NCBI RefSeq assembly: GCF_016745235.1
Contig: NZ_JAELVM010000001.1
Span: forward strand, 2,245,856 to 2,309,855
Length of the DNA stretch: 64,000 nt
Source of the DNA: Chryseobacterium endalhagicum
GTDB lineage: Bacteria; Bacteroidota; Bacteroidia; Flavobacteriales; Weeksellaceae
Direction: 5' to 3'
Of this stretch, positions 1-8,456 are shown piece by piece (position 1 is the first letter of the stretch; every line of letters starts with the position of its first letter). The translations under genes and the position numbers were made by a program. Under the pieces are notes generated by a model. The model did no database searches. It saw only the letters and a list, made by a program, of their open reading frames with translations, and was not told the origin of the DNA.

Positions 1-95
1 ATTAATAAATAATTTATACAAAATTTATTTCCTTAATTATAAATATTTCTTAATTTAGTGAAAAATCTAAAAACCATTAAAACCCAATCATTAGC

Positions 96-779
96 ATGAA
101 AACAAGAATAATCTTTTTTGTTGCAGTCATTTTTTTCAGCAGTCTGAAATCTCAGGTAGGGATCAATACTACCACGCCTTCACATACTTTGGATGTTAAC
201 GGACTTGTCAGGGTAAGAGCACTGGCCAATGCTGAGAACAAAATTGTTTCTGCAGATTCAAACGGGGTTTTAACCCTGGTGTCGCCAGAAGAGATCTTCT
301 CTCCGAAAGCTTTATTAAATACGTCTATGTCAGCAACAGAGCAAAGGCTGACCATATATGAAGGAAAATGTTTCCAACCTACAGATAATGCCTCTTCCTG
401 TACGGTTAGTGTTAATCATTACAGCTCGTGCGCAGGGTTTAGCCAGGCTGTAGATACGCAGATCGTTATCGGACAGACGATCAATACCGGGAACGGGCAA
501 TTTTTAGGAACGTGGACGACCCGATTCATAGATAATAAAGGGTATATAGGGGGTGCAACAGCCGCTGGACAGGTTGCCCCGGACTATCCAAGGATTTCCT
601 ATCCTACCGCCAACTCGGCTAACTATTTAGGGACCGGAAGTTTTTCGGGACAGTGCAATACGGATCTGGTAGCCACCATTAACCAGGGCACAGGTGATGT
701 GAAGATAGAATCCGTGAAAAGAAGCATGTTTGCCCATCTGGTGTACCTTCTTTCTATTTCACGTTCAAGAAGTAATTAA
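96..779 (+). CDS. Secreted protein of unknown function, flavobacterial VGINT-type
   Basis: The 227-residue product begins with a clear signal peptide (MKTRIIFFVAVIFFSSLKSQ) followed at once by the VGINTTTP...LDVNG motif that opens many exported flavobacterial proteins. The rest is polar and rich in Gly, Thr, Ser and Asn, with a few Cys, and matches no enzyme family I recognise. It probably acts at the cell surface or outside the cell (inference). No type IX C-terminal domain is visible. It stands alone, converging on mreB, and ends just before a strong hairpin terminator. The function is unknown; the reading frame is secure. Confidence 0.8.
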   Translation: MKTRIIFFVAVIFFSSLKSQVGINTTTPSHTLDVNGLVRVRALANAENKIVSADSNGVLTLVSPEEIFSPKALLNTSMSATEQRLTIYEGKCFQPTDNASSCTVSVNHYSSCAGFSQAVDTQIVIGQTINTGNGQFLGTWTTRFIDNKGYIGGATAAGQVAPDYPRISYPTANSANYLGTGSFSGQCNTDLVATINQGTGDVKIESVKRSMFAHLVYLLSISRSRSN

Positions 780-801
780 ACAAATCTTTTTCATTCAATA
801 C

Positions 802-835
802 AATAGCTGCATTTAAAGAAAATGCAGCTATTTTT
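802..835. terminator. Bidirectional intrinsic terminator
   Basis: A perfect 13-bp stem (AATAGCTGCATTT, 802-814, pairing with 820-832) has a 5-base loop and a T-rich tail. It lies between the convergent secreted-protein gene and mreB and could serve both. Confidence 0.8.
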
Positions 836-859
836 ATTTGATTCTGTAAAAAAGGTTAT

Positions 860-1885
860 CTATTTTATAAGAAACCTAAATTTATTGATGTTTTTAAGGG
901 CAATACCCGTTCCGCGCACAACAGCTCTTAAAGGATCTTCTGCCACACATACCGGCAGGCCTGTTTTAAGATGAATCCTGTCTGCAAGACCATTAAGCAA
1001 TGCTCCTCCTCCGGCAAGGAAAATTCCTGTTTTATAAATATCTGAGGCCAGTTCCGGCGGCGTAATAGCAAGCGTTTCCATAATGGCATCTTCAATTCTC
1101 ATGATGGATTTATCAATGGCCTTGAATACTTCTTTATAGCTTACCATAATTTCTTTCGGCTTTCCTGTAATGAGATCTCTTCCGCGTACGGGAATATCTT
1201 CCAACGTAAAATTAAGCTCTTCCATTGCGGAACCTACTTCAATTTTTATTCTTTCGGCCGTCCTTTCTCCAATATCCAGATTATACTGGGACCGGATAAA
1301 ATAGGCAATATCATTGGTGAAAACATCCCCTGCAATCTTAAGAGACCGGTCACAAACGATACCTCCCAAAGCAATGACCGCAATTTCAGTGGTCCCGCCA
1401 CCTATATCCACAATCATGTTTCCCTCAGGACTTTCCACATCGATACCGGCACCGATAGCTGCTGCCATAGGTTCGTAAATCAGTTTTACTTCTTTTGCAT
1501 TTACTTTGAGTGCTGAATCTTTAACCGCCCTTTTTTCTACTTCTGTAATTCCGGAAGGAATACATATTACAATTCTAAGGGCCGGCTGCATGAATTTACC
1601 TCCAATATCAGGAATCAGTTTAATAAATTCCTTAATCATATGTTCAGAAGCGTGAAAATCGGCGATTACACCATCTTTTAACGGGCGTATGGCCCGGATA
1701 TTTTCGTGGGTTTTACCCTGCATAAGTTTGGCCTGCAGTCCTACCGCAATAGGTTTTCCTGTAATCCTGTCTATAGCAACGATAGAAGGCTGGTCCACCA
1801 CAATCTTATTGTTATATATGATTAAGGTATTAGCAGTTCCAAGATCAATCGCTATCTCCCGTGTAAACATATCAAACAATCCCAT
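860..1885 (-). CDS. mreB: MreB/Mrl-type rod-shape-determining actin homologue
   Basis: The 341-residue protein is an MreB actin homologue that polymerises under the inner membrane and directs lateral wall synthesis. The first phosphate-binding motif DLGTANT is at residues 14-20, the second (DIGGGTTEIAV) at about 160-170, and the adenosine motif GIFLAGGGALL lies near residue 290. An amphipathic N-terminus (MGLFDMF) fits membrane contact. Length is normal for the family. It is not followed by mreC, mreD or a penicillin-binding protein as the main mreB cluster usually is, so it may be a second, stand-alone copy (inference). A TACTTTTG -7 box lies at 1907-1914, just upstream of the start. Confidence 0.93.
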   Translation of the reverse strand: MGLFDMFTREIAIDLGTANTLIIYNNKIVVDQPSIVAIDRITGKPIAVGLQAKLMQGKTHENIRAIRPLKDGVIADFHASEHMIKEFIKLIPDIGGKFMQPALRIVICIPSGITEVEKRAVKDSALKVNAKEVKLIYEPMAAAIGAGIDVESPEGNMIVDIGGGTTEIAVIALGGIVCDRSLKIAGDVFTNDIAYFIRSQYNLDIGERTAERIKIEVGSAMEELNFTLEDIPVRGRDLITGKPKEIMVSYKEVFKAIDKSIMRIEDAIMETLAITPPELASDIYKTGIFLAGGGALLNGLADRIHLKTGLPVCVAEDPLRAVVRGTGIALKNINKFRFLIK

Positions 1886-2037
1886 ATCCCATTATTTTAT
1901 TGACCGCAAAAGTACGCTATTCCTTATGAAATCGGTGGTTCCGGAAGCAGGAATCTGAGTTAAACTTACGTTAAAGTATTGGTGAAAAAACAAATGAATC
2001 TTCCTATTGGATTTATATTTTTAATGAATTCAATGAA

Positions 2038-2613
2038 TCACAGCATCTTATTAATTCTTAAATAACATGCATCCCTGATAATACTTACTTTTTTGTCAGC
2101 CGCCATATTCGCCGTTCCTCTTGCATAAAAAATTAACTTTATTTTCTGACCTGCTTTCAACCAGATGGTAGAATGACTCTGGCTGTCATAATAATTAGGA
2201 AAACCGCTCATAAAAGCTCCTCTTATTACTCTTATATCATTAGCTCCGGAATTACCTTCCGGTTCTGTATTGTTATCAATACTGTATCCTGTGCTGAATA
2301 ATCCACCGTCCCCGTTGAATTTTCCGGTTCCTACCTGCAAGCGGACCCTTGATTTGATGTTGTATAATCCGTCTTCCGGAACAGTAAACTCTCCTGTAGC
2401 CGGATCATACGCGTTGAGAGGATCATAGCCTTCATTAAGAGGTAAAGGAGTAACTACCTCATCCTGCCAATTGACCGTAAAATGATATTCGCTGCCTCCT
2501 GTTACACGCAGTACCCTGTTGCCACTGTCTGTCGTGGACCATGGAGTGCCAGTCTGTGCGCCCACAATAATTGATAATGAGCACAATAAAATGATCAAGA
2601 ATGTCTTTTTCAT
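2038..2613 (-). CDS. Exported protein of unknown function
   Basis: I chose the ATG at 2613 because it begins a typical signal peptide (MKKTFLIILLCSLSIIVGAQ). The longer frame would add 30 unlikely residues running into the upstream gene. The mature part (about 170 residues) has an alternating polar/hydrophobic pattern. Phrases such as EDGLYNIKSRVRLQ and STIWLKAGQKIKLIFYARG recall C1q/TNF-like or collar-type beta-sandwich folds, but that is only an impression. It follows the 2663-3184 gene on the same strand with 49 bases between them. No catalytic motif is visible. Confidence 0.75.
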   Translation of the reverse strand: MKKTFLIILLCSLSIIVGAQTGTPWSTTDSGNRVLRVTGGSEYHFTVNWQDEVVTPLPLNEGYDPLNAYDPATGEFTVPEDGLYNIKSRVRLQVGTGKFNGDGGLFSTGYSIDNNTEPEGNSGANDIRVIRGAFMSGFPNYYDSQSHSTIWLKAGQKIKLIFYARGTANMAADKKVSIIRDACYLRINKML

Positions 2614-2662
2614 ACTAATAAATTTTATGATGGTTATAAATATTTGGTTCTTGTTGTTTGTT

Positions 2663-3184
2663 TTATTTCCAGTAACTCCAGACCGCCCCGTCGAATACAG
2701 CAAGAGATTTGCTTACCGTATCGTAGCACATCATGCCGGGATAAGGTGTTTTGACAAAAAGATGCGGGTTGGCTATCTGTGGAAGAATCATGGCTTTATC
2801 AGGTGATTCTAAAACAAAAATTCCACTTGCATTAGTTGTCGGGCTTCCTACAATAATTTTGGTTCCCGTTTCCGGTGAGGCATTGGAAAGAATGGAAGAA
2901 CTGCGTCCTGAATCTGATAAACTCCTCCAGGCATTATTTTCAAACATTTTAATTTTTGCATCTGATCGGTCAAAAACAAAAGTTCCGTTGTCGCTGCTGT
3001 TCAATCCTGCCGGAGCACTGTCTACAGCAGGAAGAATAAGTCCTTTTGTGTTCCCGGGAACATCATTAAAATCCAGAATGGTACTGTTTCCGTTTACTGT
3101 GCTTTTAGCAATTCCTATTTGCCCGCTTACTAGGCAGATCCATAAATTAAAGACTACAGTATATATTATTTTTTGTGTTTTCAT
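2663..3184 (-). CDS. Exported protein of unknown function, flavobacterial surface type
   Basis: The 173-residue product starts with a signal peptide ending near VSGQ, followed by IGIAKSTVNG, the usual opening of a flavobacterial family of exported proteins. It carries the repeated flavobacterial phrases LDFND.PGNTKGLILPAV and PYPGMMCYDTVSKSLAVFDGAVWSYW. The latter resembles segments of tail-fibre-like or adhesin-like proteins, in which similar YD...L.V.NG..W units recur. It lies between two exported-protein genes on the same strand (13 bases after the lamin-tail gene), so the three may form an operon. No enzymatic role can be assigned. Confidence 0.78.
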   Translation of the reverse strand: MKTQKIIYTVVFNLWICLVSGQIGIAKSTVNGNSTILDFNDVPGNTKGLILPAVDSAPAGLNSSDNGTFVFDRSDAKIKMFENNAWRSLSDSGRSSSILSNASPETGTKIIVGSPTTNASGIFVLESPDKAMILPQIANPHLFVKTPYPGMMCYDTVSKSLAVFDGAVWSYWK

Positions 3185-3197
3185 TTTGAGTTAAATT

Positions 3198-4640
3198 TTA
3201 ATCATTACATCGTCTTTGGATGCATTTCCAGATAGTACCGTTATAGATTTTCACACAGCTGGCAGCGATATCATAAATAAGCATTCCTTCTTTCGGGTCT
3301 TTTACAGCAGTATGACCGGTCACTCTTGTAATTACAAATCCTTTACTTTTGGATTCCATCGCGATAAAGCCATTTGGAACGGTATCCGGCCATTCAGACT
3401 TTTTGGTTTGTGAAGTAATCCCTATGATTGTATAGCTGTCGGGCTGACCAGCCGCAGGTAATTTTGTGCAGTAACAGTCATCGGTAACAGAAACGGTAAC
3501 AACGCTGCCCGGTTGGCTGTAACAATTTCCGGAAAGACTGTAATAAAAAGGATAATAAGTGCCCGCCCCTACGGCAGAAGGGTTGCTTACCGGAGATCCC
3601 GTGTGCGTACTGTTCGTGAACCACACAAGCGTCATTCCAGCCGGAGGTGTCTCTATAAGCAGGCTATTCAGATTGGCAGTCATTGCAGGACACGTATTTC
3701 TGAGCGTTGTTGTATTTAATACTGGTACCTTTGCCTGACTTTCTGTTACAGTAACTGCAGTACTTGCTGCACTGTAACAATTTGCCGCTGAATTATAATA
3801 AAATGCATAATAAGTTCCCGGTTGTGCTGCTGCAGGAGTACTGTATGCACTTCCGGTATGAGTACTGTTTGTATACCATACGATTACAGATCCTGAAGGC
3901 ACAGTTCCCGTATGCAGCCCGTTTAAATTGTAACCTGTTGCAGGGCAGGAAAAGTTTACAGATGATGAGCTGAGCGGCGGACTGGTATTACTGATCTGCC
4001 CGCAAGCTGAATTGAACATGGGTAAGGAACAATCTGTAATTTCATGCATCATACAGGTGTTCTGATTAAAATAGACCGCTTCACAGCCGTCGAAGTCATC
4101 CGGAATTAAATCGGCAACATTAGTATCACATATTTTTGTTCCTGAAGAAAGTGACTGCCCATGGGAAGTACTTCCCTGCTGATGAATCGTTATATATTGA
4201 TTGGCAGCGGGATTTTTAAGAATAGCCCAGGCTTTGTTATGCGTTGTCTCTTCAAACATTCCTTCTCCGGAAGCAAAATTGGCATCAAACCATAAAAGCG
4301 GTAATGCAGGTCCGGGATTCCAGTCGGCCACGACCAGTGTATATTGCCCGGGCTGTAAAACCGTTCCCGATGGAAATGTAAATACCGGGGCTCCTGCTCC
4401 GTTTTGGTCCACATATAGCTGCCAGCCGGAAATATTGACGGGTTGAGAGGAATAATTTTTGAAGGCGATAAAATCATCATCATCTTCATCATCATTACTC
4501 AAATCTCCGAGAGTCTGTGAATCTGCATCTCCCAGCCAGATGTGTACGCCTACTCCATTCAGTTGGCAAGGAGGGCCGCACTGCCCGTAAACAGAAGTAA
4601 ACAGGGAAAACAGAAGTAAGATTAATAATTTTTTTTTCAT
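3198..4640 (-). CDS. Exported lamin-tail-domain protein with two Ig-like repeats
   Basis: I start at the ATG at 4640; a GTG one codon earlier is in frame. A signal peptide (MKKKLLILLLFSLFTSVYGQ) leads into a lamin-tail-like beta-sandwich. Its signature runs from DDFIAFKNYSSQPVNISGW through FPSGTVLQPGQYTLVVAD (residues about 55-115). From about residue 225 there are two similar 80-residue Cys-containing repeats, each with VWYTNSTHTGS or VWFTNSTHTGS, then GTYY.FYYS...NCYS, then a VTVT-type end. The C-terminus repeats the GMLIYD...CVKIYNG.IWKC phrase seen in the neighbouring secreted protein. It is probably a surface or extracellular protein, perhaps adhesive; no type IX signal is obvious. Confidence 0.82.
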   Translation of the reverse strand: MKKKLLILLLFSLFTSVYGQCGPPCQLNGVGVHIWLGDADSQTLGDLSNDDEDDDDFIAFKNYSSQPVNISGWQLYVDQNGAGAPVFTFPSGTVLQPGQYTLVVADWNPGPALPLLWFDANFASGEGMFEETTHNKAWAILKNPAANQYITIHQQGSTSHGQSLSSGTKICDTNVADLIPDDFDGCEAVYFNQNTCMMHEITDCSLPMFNSACGQISNTSPPLSSSSVNFSCPATGYNLNGLHTGTVPSGSVIVWYTNSTHTGSAYSTPAAAQPGTYYAFYYNSAANCYSAASTAVTVTESQAKVPVLNTTTLRNTCPAMTANLNSLLIETPPAGMTLVWFTNSTHTGSPVSNPSAVGAGTYYPFYYSLSGNCYSQPGSVVTVSVTDDCYCTKLPAAGQPDSYTIIGITSQTKKSEWPDTVPNGFIAMESKSKGFVITRVTGHTAVKDPKEGMLIYDIAASCVKIYNGTIWKCIQRRCND

Positions 4641-4972
4641 CACATATATTTTTAAAAATTGTTTACTGTGAATAAGCTATTTGTATTTTTAAGTAATTTT
4701 TTTGATCAGACAGGACATACATGAGGCTATACCTATTTCCATTAAGGCAATAGCTAAAAATTCCAGAAAGAGGAGAAACATTAACGTTATTTCATCTTTC
4801 TGCAAAAATTCATGATCCGTGTGCGGTGTTCATGAGGCTCATTACACCACCAATAAAATAGTAGAATTATTTTCCGGAGAGTTCCGCTTTAAGAAAAGCT
4901 GAAGGATAAGAATAAGTTTCTTCCGGATATTCAAATGGTAATACCTAATCACCCTTTTTAATAGATTAACAA

Positions 4973-5075
4973 TGGCAACAATATATCGGAATACTTATGA
5001 AAAATATTCATAAAAGCTGGCTTCTAAAAATCACTACCATTATTTAACGCAGCCTATTTTGATATATCGTTGCCA
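4973..5075. repeat. Inverted repeat in a 500-bp intergenic region
   Basis: TGGCAACAATATATC (4973-4987) recurs inverted at 5061-5075 with one mismatch, and weaker similarity continues outwards for about 10 bases on each side. Between the arms is a second small hairpin (TTATGAA/TTCATAA). The rest of 4641-5146 holds no gene I can support. It is A/T-rich and contains a possible 25-codon coding remnant on the minus strand ending at 4867. Confidence 0.5.
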
Positions 5076-5146
5076 AAGTTTTAACAGAAAAGCCAATCAT
5101 TAATGACAGACTTTTCTATTGACCAAAAAAACTTTACACGTATTGA

Positions 5147-6292
5147 TTATTGCAGTTCTGCTGCTTTTGCATTACGATTTACTCTGAAAGGGGTCAACAA
5201 ACCTCCCTGAATAAATTGATTATCCTGCTTTAACTTATAATTGCTCCCTACGAAATAGGATTTGGCAGCAGCATTATTTTCAGCCAGATACTTATGCCAT
5301 GCAACCGTTATTCCTGCAAATTCATTTTTAGAAACCTCCATCGTAGGGCTGAAGTGTGTAGCAGTTGTTGCAGTCGCAGTCCATGCCGGCTGGGAAATTG
5401 AATGATATTGCCACAGCTTATGCATAATTGGCGGAACGATGATATCCAATCCTCCGGTTAAAAATAATGTTGGAACTTTTACCGGTGAGCCTATCGCAAT
5501 CGGGCTTCCCTGTAGTGACATTGCTCCCACTATGTTTATTTCAGAATCAAGGGCTTTGAAAGTATTAGGAGACAAGCTTGCTGTTAAAAGAGTTGCTCCT
5601 CCTCCCGCAGAGTGTCCGGAGATCAGTAAACGTGATAAATCTACTTTTCCATATAATGGAGACTGCGGGTCTTTGTTCATATTGCTCAATTCTTTGAAGG
5701 CCAGCAAATGCATTGTTGGAAGCACATTCACAAAATTTGAAGAAATAATAACAACATATCCATTGCTGGCCCAAAGTCTTGCCATCTGATAGTAATTAGC
5801 CGTATTGGAAGTAAAACCGCCTACGAAATTCACAACAGGAAGTTTACCCATATTCTGGATGTTCGTAGGATAATAGATATGTGATGAAAAAGCATTGGTA
5901 TTAAAACCATATGGAAAATCATTATTACATTTTATGGTATTATCAAGAATACCCAAAGCCTGAATAATAGGAAATACAGCTCCAACATAACTGTTGCAGT
6001 CACCCAGAACTTCATTGGTTGAAACCTCGTATGGTCCTGGTTTTGCAAACTCTTCGTTAGCCAGACCTCCTGCCGTAAAGATATTTGATTTAGCCTCAGG
6101 CTTGCTCAGGTCTTCTGGTTTTACCGGTAAATTCTGGATTGCCTTTCCACCAAACATGTTGACATCATTGGGATCAATCACAGACTTCATGGTTTTTGAC
6201 TGTGCCTGAACTTCTGTCCCTAAAGAATCTTCTCTCTGGCAGGAAATGGTAAGCAAAAGCGATGCTGTTGCAATAAAGGTAATTTTTTTCAT
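5147..6292 (-). CDS. Alpha/beta-hydrolase lipoprotein (chlorophyllase/PETase-like fold)
   Basis: This 381-residue protein is a serine hydrolase of the alpha/beta fold. A lipoprotein signal ends at Cys18 (LLLTISC), so it is probably membrane anchored. The nucleophile elbow is GHSAG at residues 226-230 (Ser228), followed by GGATLL. The acid is likely Asp283 in LTGGLDIIVPP and the base His313 in TATHFSP. The mature part begins at about residue 85, where PGPYEVSTNE is like the start of chlorophyllase-like and polyester-hydrolase-like enzymes. Substrate cannot be told from sequence: an ester or lipid is likely. It stands alone with long A/T-rich flanks. Confidence 0.85.
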   Translation of the reverse strand: MKKITFIATASLLLTISCQREDSLGTEVQAQSKTMKSVIDPNDVNMFGGKAIQNLPVKPEDLSKPEAKSNIFTAGGLANEEFAKPGPYEVSTNEVLGDCNSYVGAVFPIIQALGILDNTIKCNNDFPYGFNTNAFSSHIYYPTNIQNMGKLPVVNFVGGFTSNTANYYQMARLWASNGYVVIISSNFVNVLPTMHLLAFKELSNMNKDPQSPLYGKVDLSRLLISGHSAGGGATLLTASLSPNTFKALDSEINIVGAMSLQGSPIAIGSPVKVPTLFLTGGLDIIVPPIMHKLWQYHSISQPAWTATATTATHFSPTMEVSKNEFAGITVAWHKYLAENNAAAKSYFVGSNYKLKQDNQFIQGGLLTPFRVNRNAKAAELQ

Positions 6293-6418
6293 AGTTTAAA
6301 AAATATAATTATTATAAAAGAATTGTGTTTAAAAAATTGGGTAAAAACAAGCTCCTTAATGATGTTTTTATCCGTTAAATAATTTTCATCAAAAATAATA
6401 TTAGTATATCCGGGTCCA

Positions 6419-6438
6419 TAATCCAGTTTTTAATTTTT
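6419..6438. repeat. 20-bp direct repeat, copy 1
   Basis: TAATCCAGTTTTTAATTTTT is repeated exactly at 7794-7813. After a short difference both copies continue into similar CAG..ACCAG sequence. The two copies bracket the two small helix-turn-helix genes, so they could be binding sites for those proteins or the edges of a transferred segment. The remainder of 6293-6755 is A/T-rich and shows no gene. Confidence 0.55.
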
Positions 6439-6755
6439 CAGGAAACCAGTCGGTGAATTCAAATTTTCATCTTTTTATATTGTAGCTTTAATGCTTTTAT
6501 TTTTATCTAAATTTCATTCATAATACCTCTATACATAAAAATATGATGATATAATAATGTTATTTAATTATCACCTGTTTTAGATTTATTTTCAAATAAG
6601 ACCTGTTTTTTAAAAATGAATATTTTTCTATAAAGACACATAGTTATGATTATTAACAACTTACATAAAAACTAAAATCATCAGGAACTTAAGGAAAAAG
6701 CATAAAAAAATCAGTTTCACCTATGATAAAACGGATATTGTTTAGCTATGAACAA

Positions 6756-7088
6756 CTAATCTGGTTTGCTGTATATTTTCTTCCATTTAGTAACGGTGTT
6801 TCTACTCAGTTTAAAATGATTGGCCAGCTGGATATTATTTAAGCGGTTTGTTTTCTGATAATTTAAAATTTTCAGGATGGCTTCTTCACTGTAAGATCTG
6901 TGCTTTTGGTTAAAAATATCAGTTTGCCTGCAGTTTGTATTGAATACAAGATCATTCAGTAAAAGAATATCAAGTGTAGTTAAATTCTTCTTTTTCAGGA
7001 TCAGCATGCATTTCTTACCCGGATTCAATCCCTTCTTTACAATGATATCTGTAAATAATTTTTTATAGTCCGGCCCATTTTTTTCCAT
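6756..7088 (-). CDS. Small helix-turn-helix protein (transposase-like fold)
   Basis: The 110-residue basic protein has a C-terminal helix-turn-helix: SEEAILKILNYQKTNRLNN, then IQLANHFKLSRNTVTKWKK (about residues 70-105). That pattern is shared with the DNA-binding half of IS3-type transposases and with small flavobacterial regulators. The N-terminal half has no recognised domain. It follows the 7102-7527 gene by 13 bases on the same strand, and the two share a layout: variable N-terminus and HTH at the C-terminus. No catalytic transposase ORF accompanies them, so a regulatory role is more likely (inference). Confidence 0.75.
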   Translation of the reverse strand: MEKNGPDYKKLFTDIIVKKGLNPGKKCMLILKKKNLTTLDILLLNDLVFNTNCRQTDIFNQKHRSYSEEAILKILNYQKTNRLNNIQLANHFKLSRNTVTKWKKIYSKPD

Positions 7089-7101
7089 CTGCTACAGGTA
7101 T

Positions 7102-7527
7102 TTAATTCGTTGTATTATTATATTTAATCATCCATTTATAAAGTGTTGTTTTAGGAATCCTGTATTCATCTATAATCTGCCTCCTGTTTTTTTCTCCGGT
7201 CTGGATAAGGTTGAGGATGTAATCTATCATTTCTTTGGTATAGATATTTTTTCTGAATTGAGGCAGTTGAGTTTCTGATTTTGTCTTTTTAAGAAAGGGA
7301 GAATACAGGATCAGATGCTGGCTGTATAATCTGAAAAAATCATATTCCAGCAGTTTACACCATTTTAAAAGCAGATCCGAGTCTATTGATTTGGAAACAT
7401 ATACTTCCTCAATTTCAGCTTCATTCCAATTAAAATATTTACAAATCCTGTTGATTTCTACTCCGGACTCTTTAACCCGCTGCTCAATGAATGAGCCGAT
7501 ATGAATATTCTTTGATTCAAAATTCAT
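7102..7527 (-). CDS. Small helix-turn-helix protein (transposase-like fold)
   Basis: The 141-residue product ends in a helix-turn-helix: YTKEMIDYILNLIQTGEKN followed by RRQIIDEYRIPKTTLYKWM (residues about 95-135). The N-terminal half (IGSFIEQRVKESGVEINRIC, then WCKLLEYDFFRLYSQHLILY) resembles the N-terminal region of a small flavobacterial regulator family and may dimerise. It is the first gene of a two-gene unit with the 110-residue HTH protein. A possible target is the 20-bp direct repeat on either side of the pair. Nothing indicates an active insertion sequence. Confidence 0.75.
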   Translation of the reverse strand: MNFESKNIHIGSFIEQRVKESGVEINRICKYFNWNEAEIEEVYVSKSIDSDLLLKWCKLLEYDFFRLYSQHLILYSPFLKKTKSETQLPQFRKNIYTKEMIDYILNLIQTGEKNRRQIIDEYRIPKTTLYKWMIKYNNTTN

Positions 7528-7793
7528 GAATACTATTTTTTATGTAAATACCCCAGATCATCTATAATTTTCACTAAGATTATAGCCAAAATATTTTGTT
7601 AATCAGCCGCCAAAGTCTGTATACTTATCACTTGAGAATGCATTAAGTTTAGCTGTTTTTAAATATTTTCTGAATTATTTTTGATCAGTAAGTATTTATA
7701 TGACATCAACATTAAAAAACAACATTCCATAATACAAATCTGACTGAGTATTTGAAATCCTTACAAAAGAAAAGAAAAACACAAGGCTGAGCC

Positions 7794-7813
7794 TAATCCA
7801 GTTTTTAATTTTT
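7794..7813. repeat. 20-bp direct repeat, copy 2
   Basis: This is the exact second copy of the sequence at 6419-6438. It lies within the 450-base gap 7528-7978, which otherwise shows no gene, and about 165 bases upstream of the Cys-rich exported protein that precedes the copper operon. Confidence 0.55.
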
Positions 7814-7978
7814 ACAGTGACCAGGTTTCTGTTCGGAATTTGGCCAAAAAAGTTTAGAAAAGAGAATTGATCATTCCGTATTAAAATCTTCTGATATTTA
7901 TGATTTCAAAACAATTATTAACCATAAAGCATTTATTATTTTTTTCTGACCAAAATAAATTCTTAATTTTACAGCCAA

Positions 7979-8335
7979 ATGTTTCAACACAAGTATATAT
8001 TCTTTTTTATCCTGTTCGGGTTTTTACTGATCCCGAAACAGATGTATGCCTGTGATCTGAAAATATCACCAAAAAAATCTTCAGCGTGTGAAAGCCGTAC
8101 CGTAAAATCTGTAAGCAAACATCACTGCCATTTTTGCGGTTCAAAAACCTGTGACGGGAAATGTAAAGATCCTTTGTGTAAATGTCCCGCTTCAAATGTA
8201 ACTCCAACGCTTGCCAACAGACAGGATCTTAATTTCTTAAAGTTGGAGGATTTCAATTTTATTTCTTTCTCATCGTACGAAACCCCTGTTTCAAAAGGGT
8301 TTCTTTCAATCTGGCTCATTCCTAAGATAGGTTAA
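7979..8335 (+). CDS. Exported Cys/His-rich protein, probable metal binding
   Basis: The 118-residue protein has a signal peptide or membrane anchor (about residues 5-24). The short mature part is full of thiol and imidazole groups: CDLKISPKKSSACES, then HHCHFCGSKTCDGKCKDPLC (about residues 48-67), then KCP. Such spacing suggests binding of a soft metal such as Cu(I) or Zn. It lies directly upstream of the copper-resistance operon on the same strand, separated by 121 bases. A role as a metal chaperone or sensor is inference; no named family is certain. Confidence 0.72.
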   Translation: MFQHKYIFFFILFGFLLIPKQMYACDLKISPKKSSACESRTVKSVSKHHCHFCGSKTCDGKCKDPLCKCPASNVTPTLANRQDLNFLKLEDFNFISFSSYETPVSKGFLSIWLIPKIG

Positions 8336-8456
8336 TCCTTCCCCGTATAGCCTAAACTGTGCGTTTTTTTAAGAAAATTCACTCAGTTTTCCAATACTTT
8401 CAAGTTTACAAACAAAGCAACAGAGACCGTTCTTTTGCTCTTAAAAACAATTCAAA

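Noticed and set aside
4867..4944. A 25-codon minus-strand stretch (reads PFEYPEETYSYPSAFLKAEL near its end) with coding-like character
   Set aside because: It has no start codon, a stop directly upstream and no further coding pieces nearby. It may be a gene remnant, but it is too short to claim.
6756..7527. Two HTH genes as an insertion sequence
   Set aside because: There is no DDE catalytic ORF and no terminal inverted repeats were found; only the HTH part resembles transposases.
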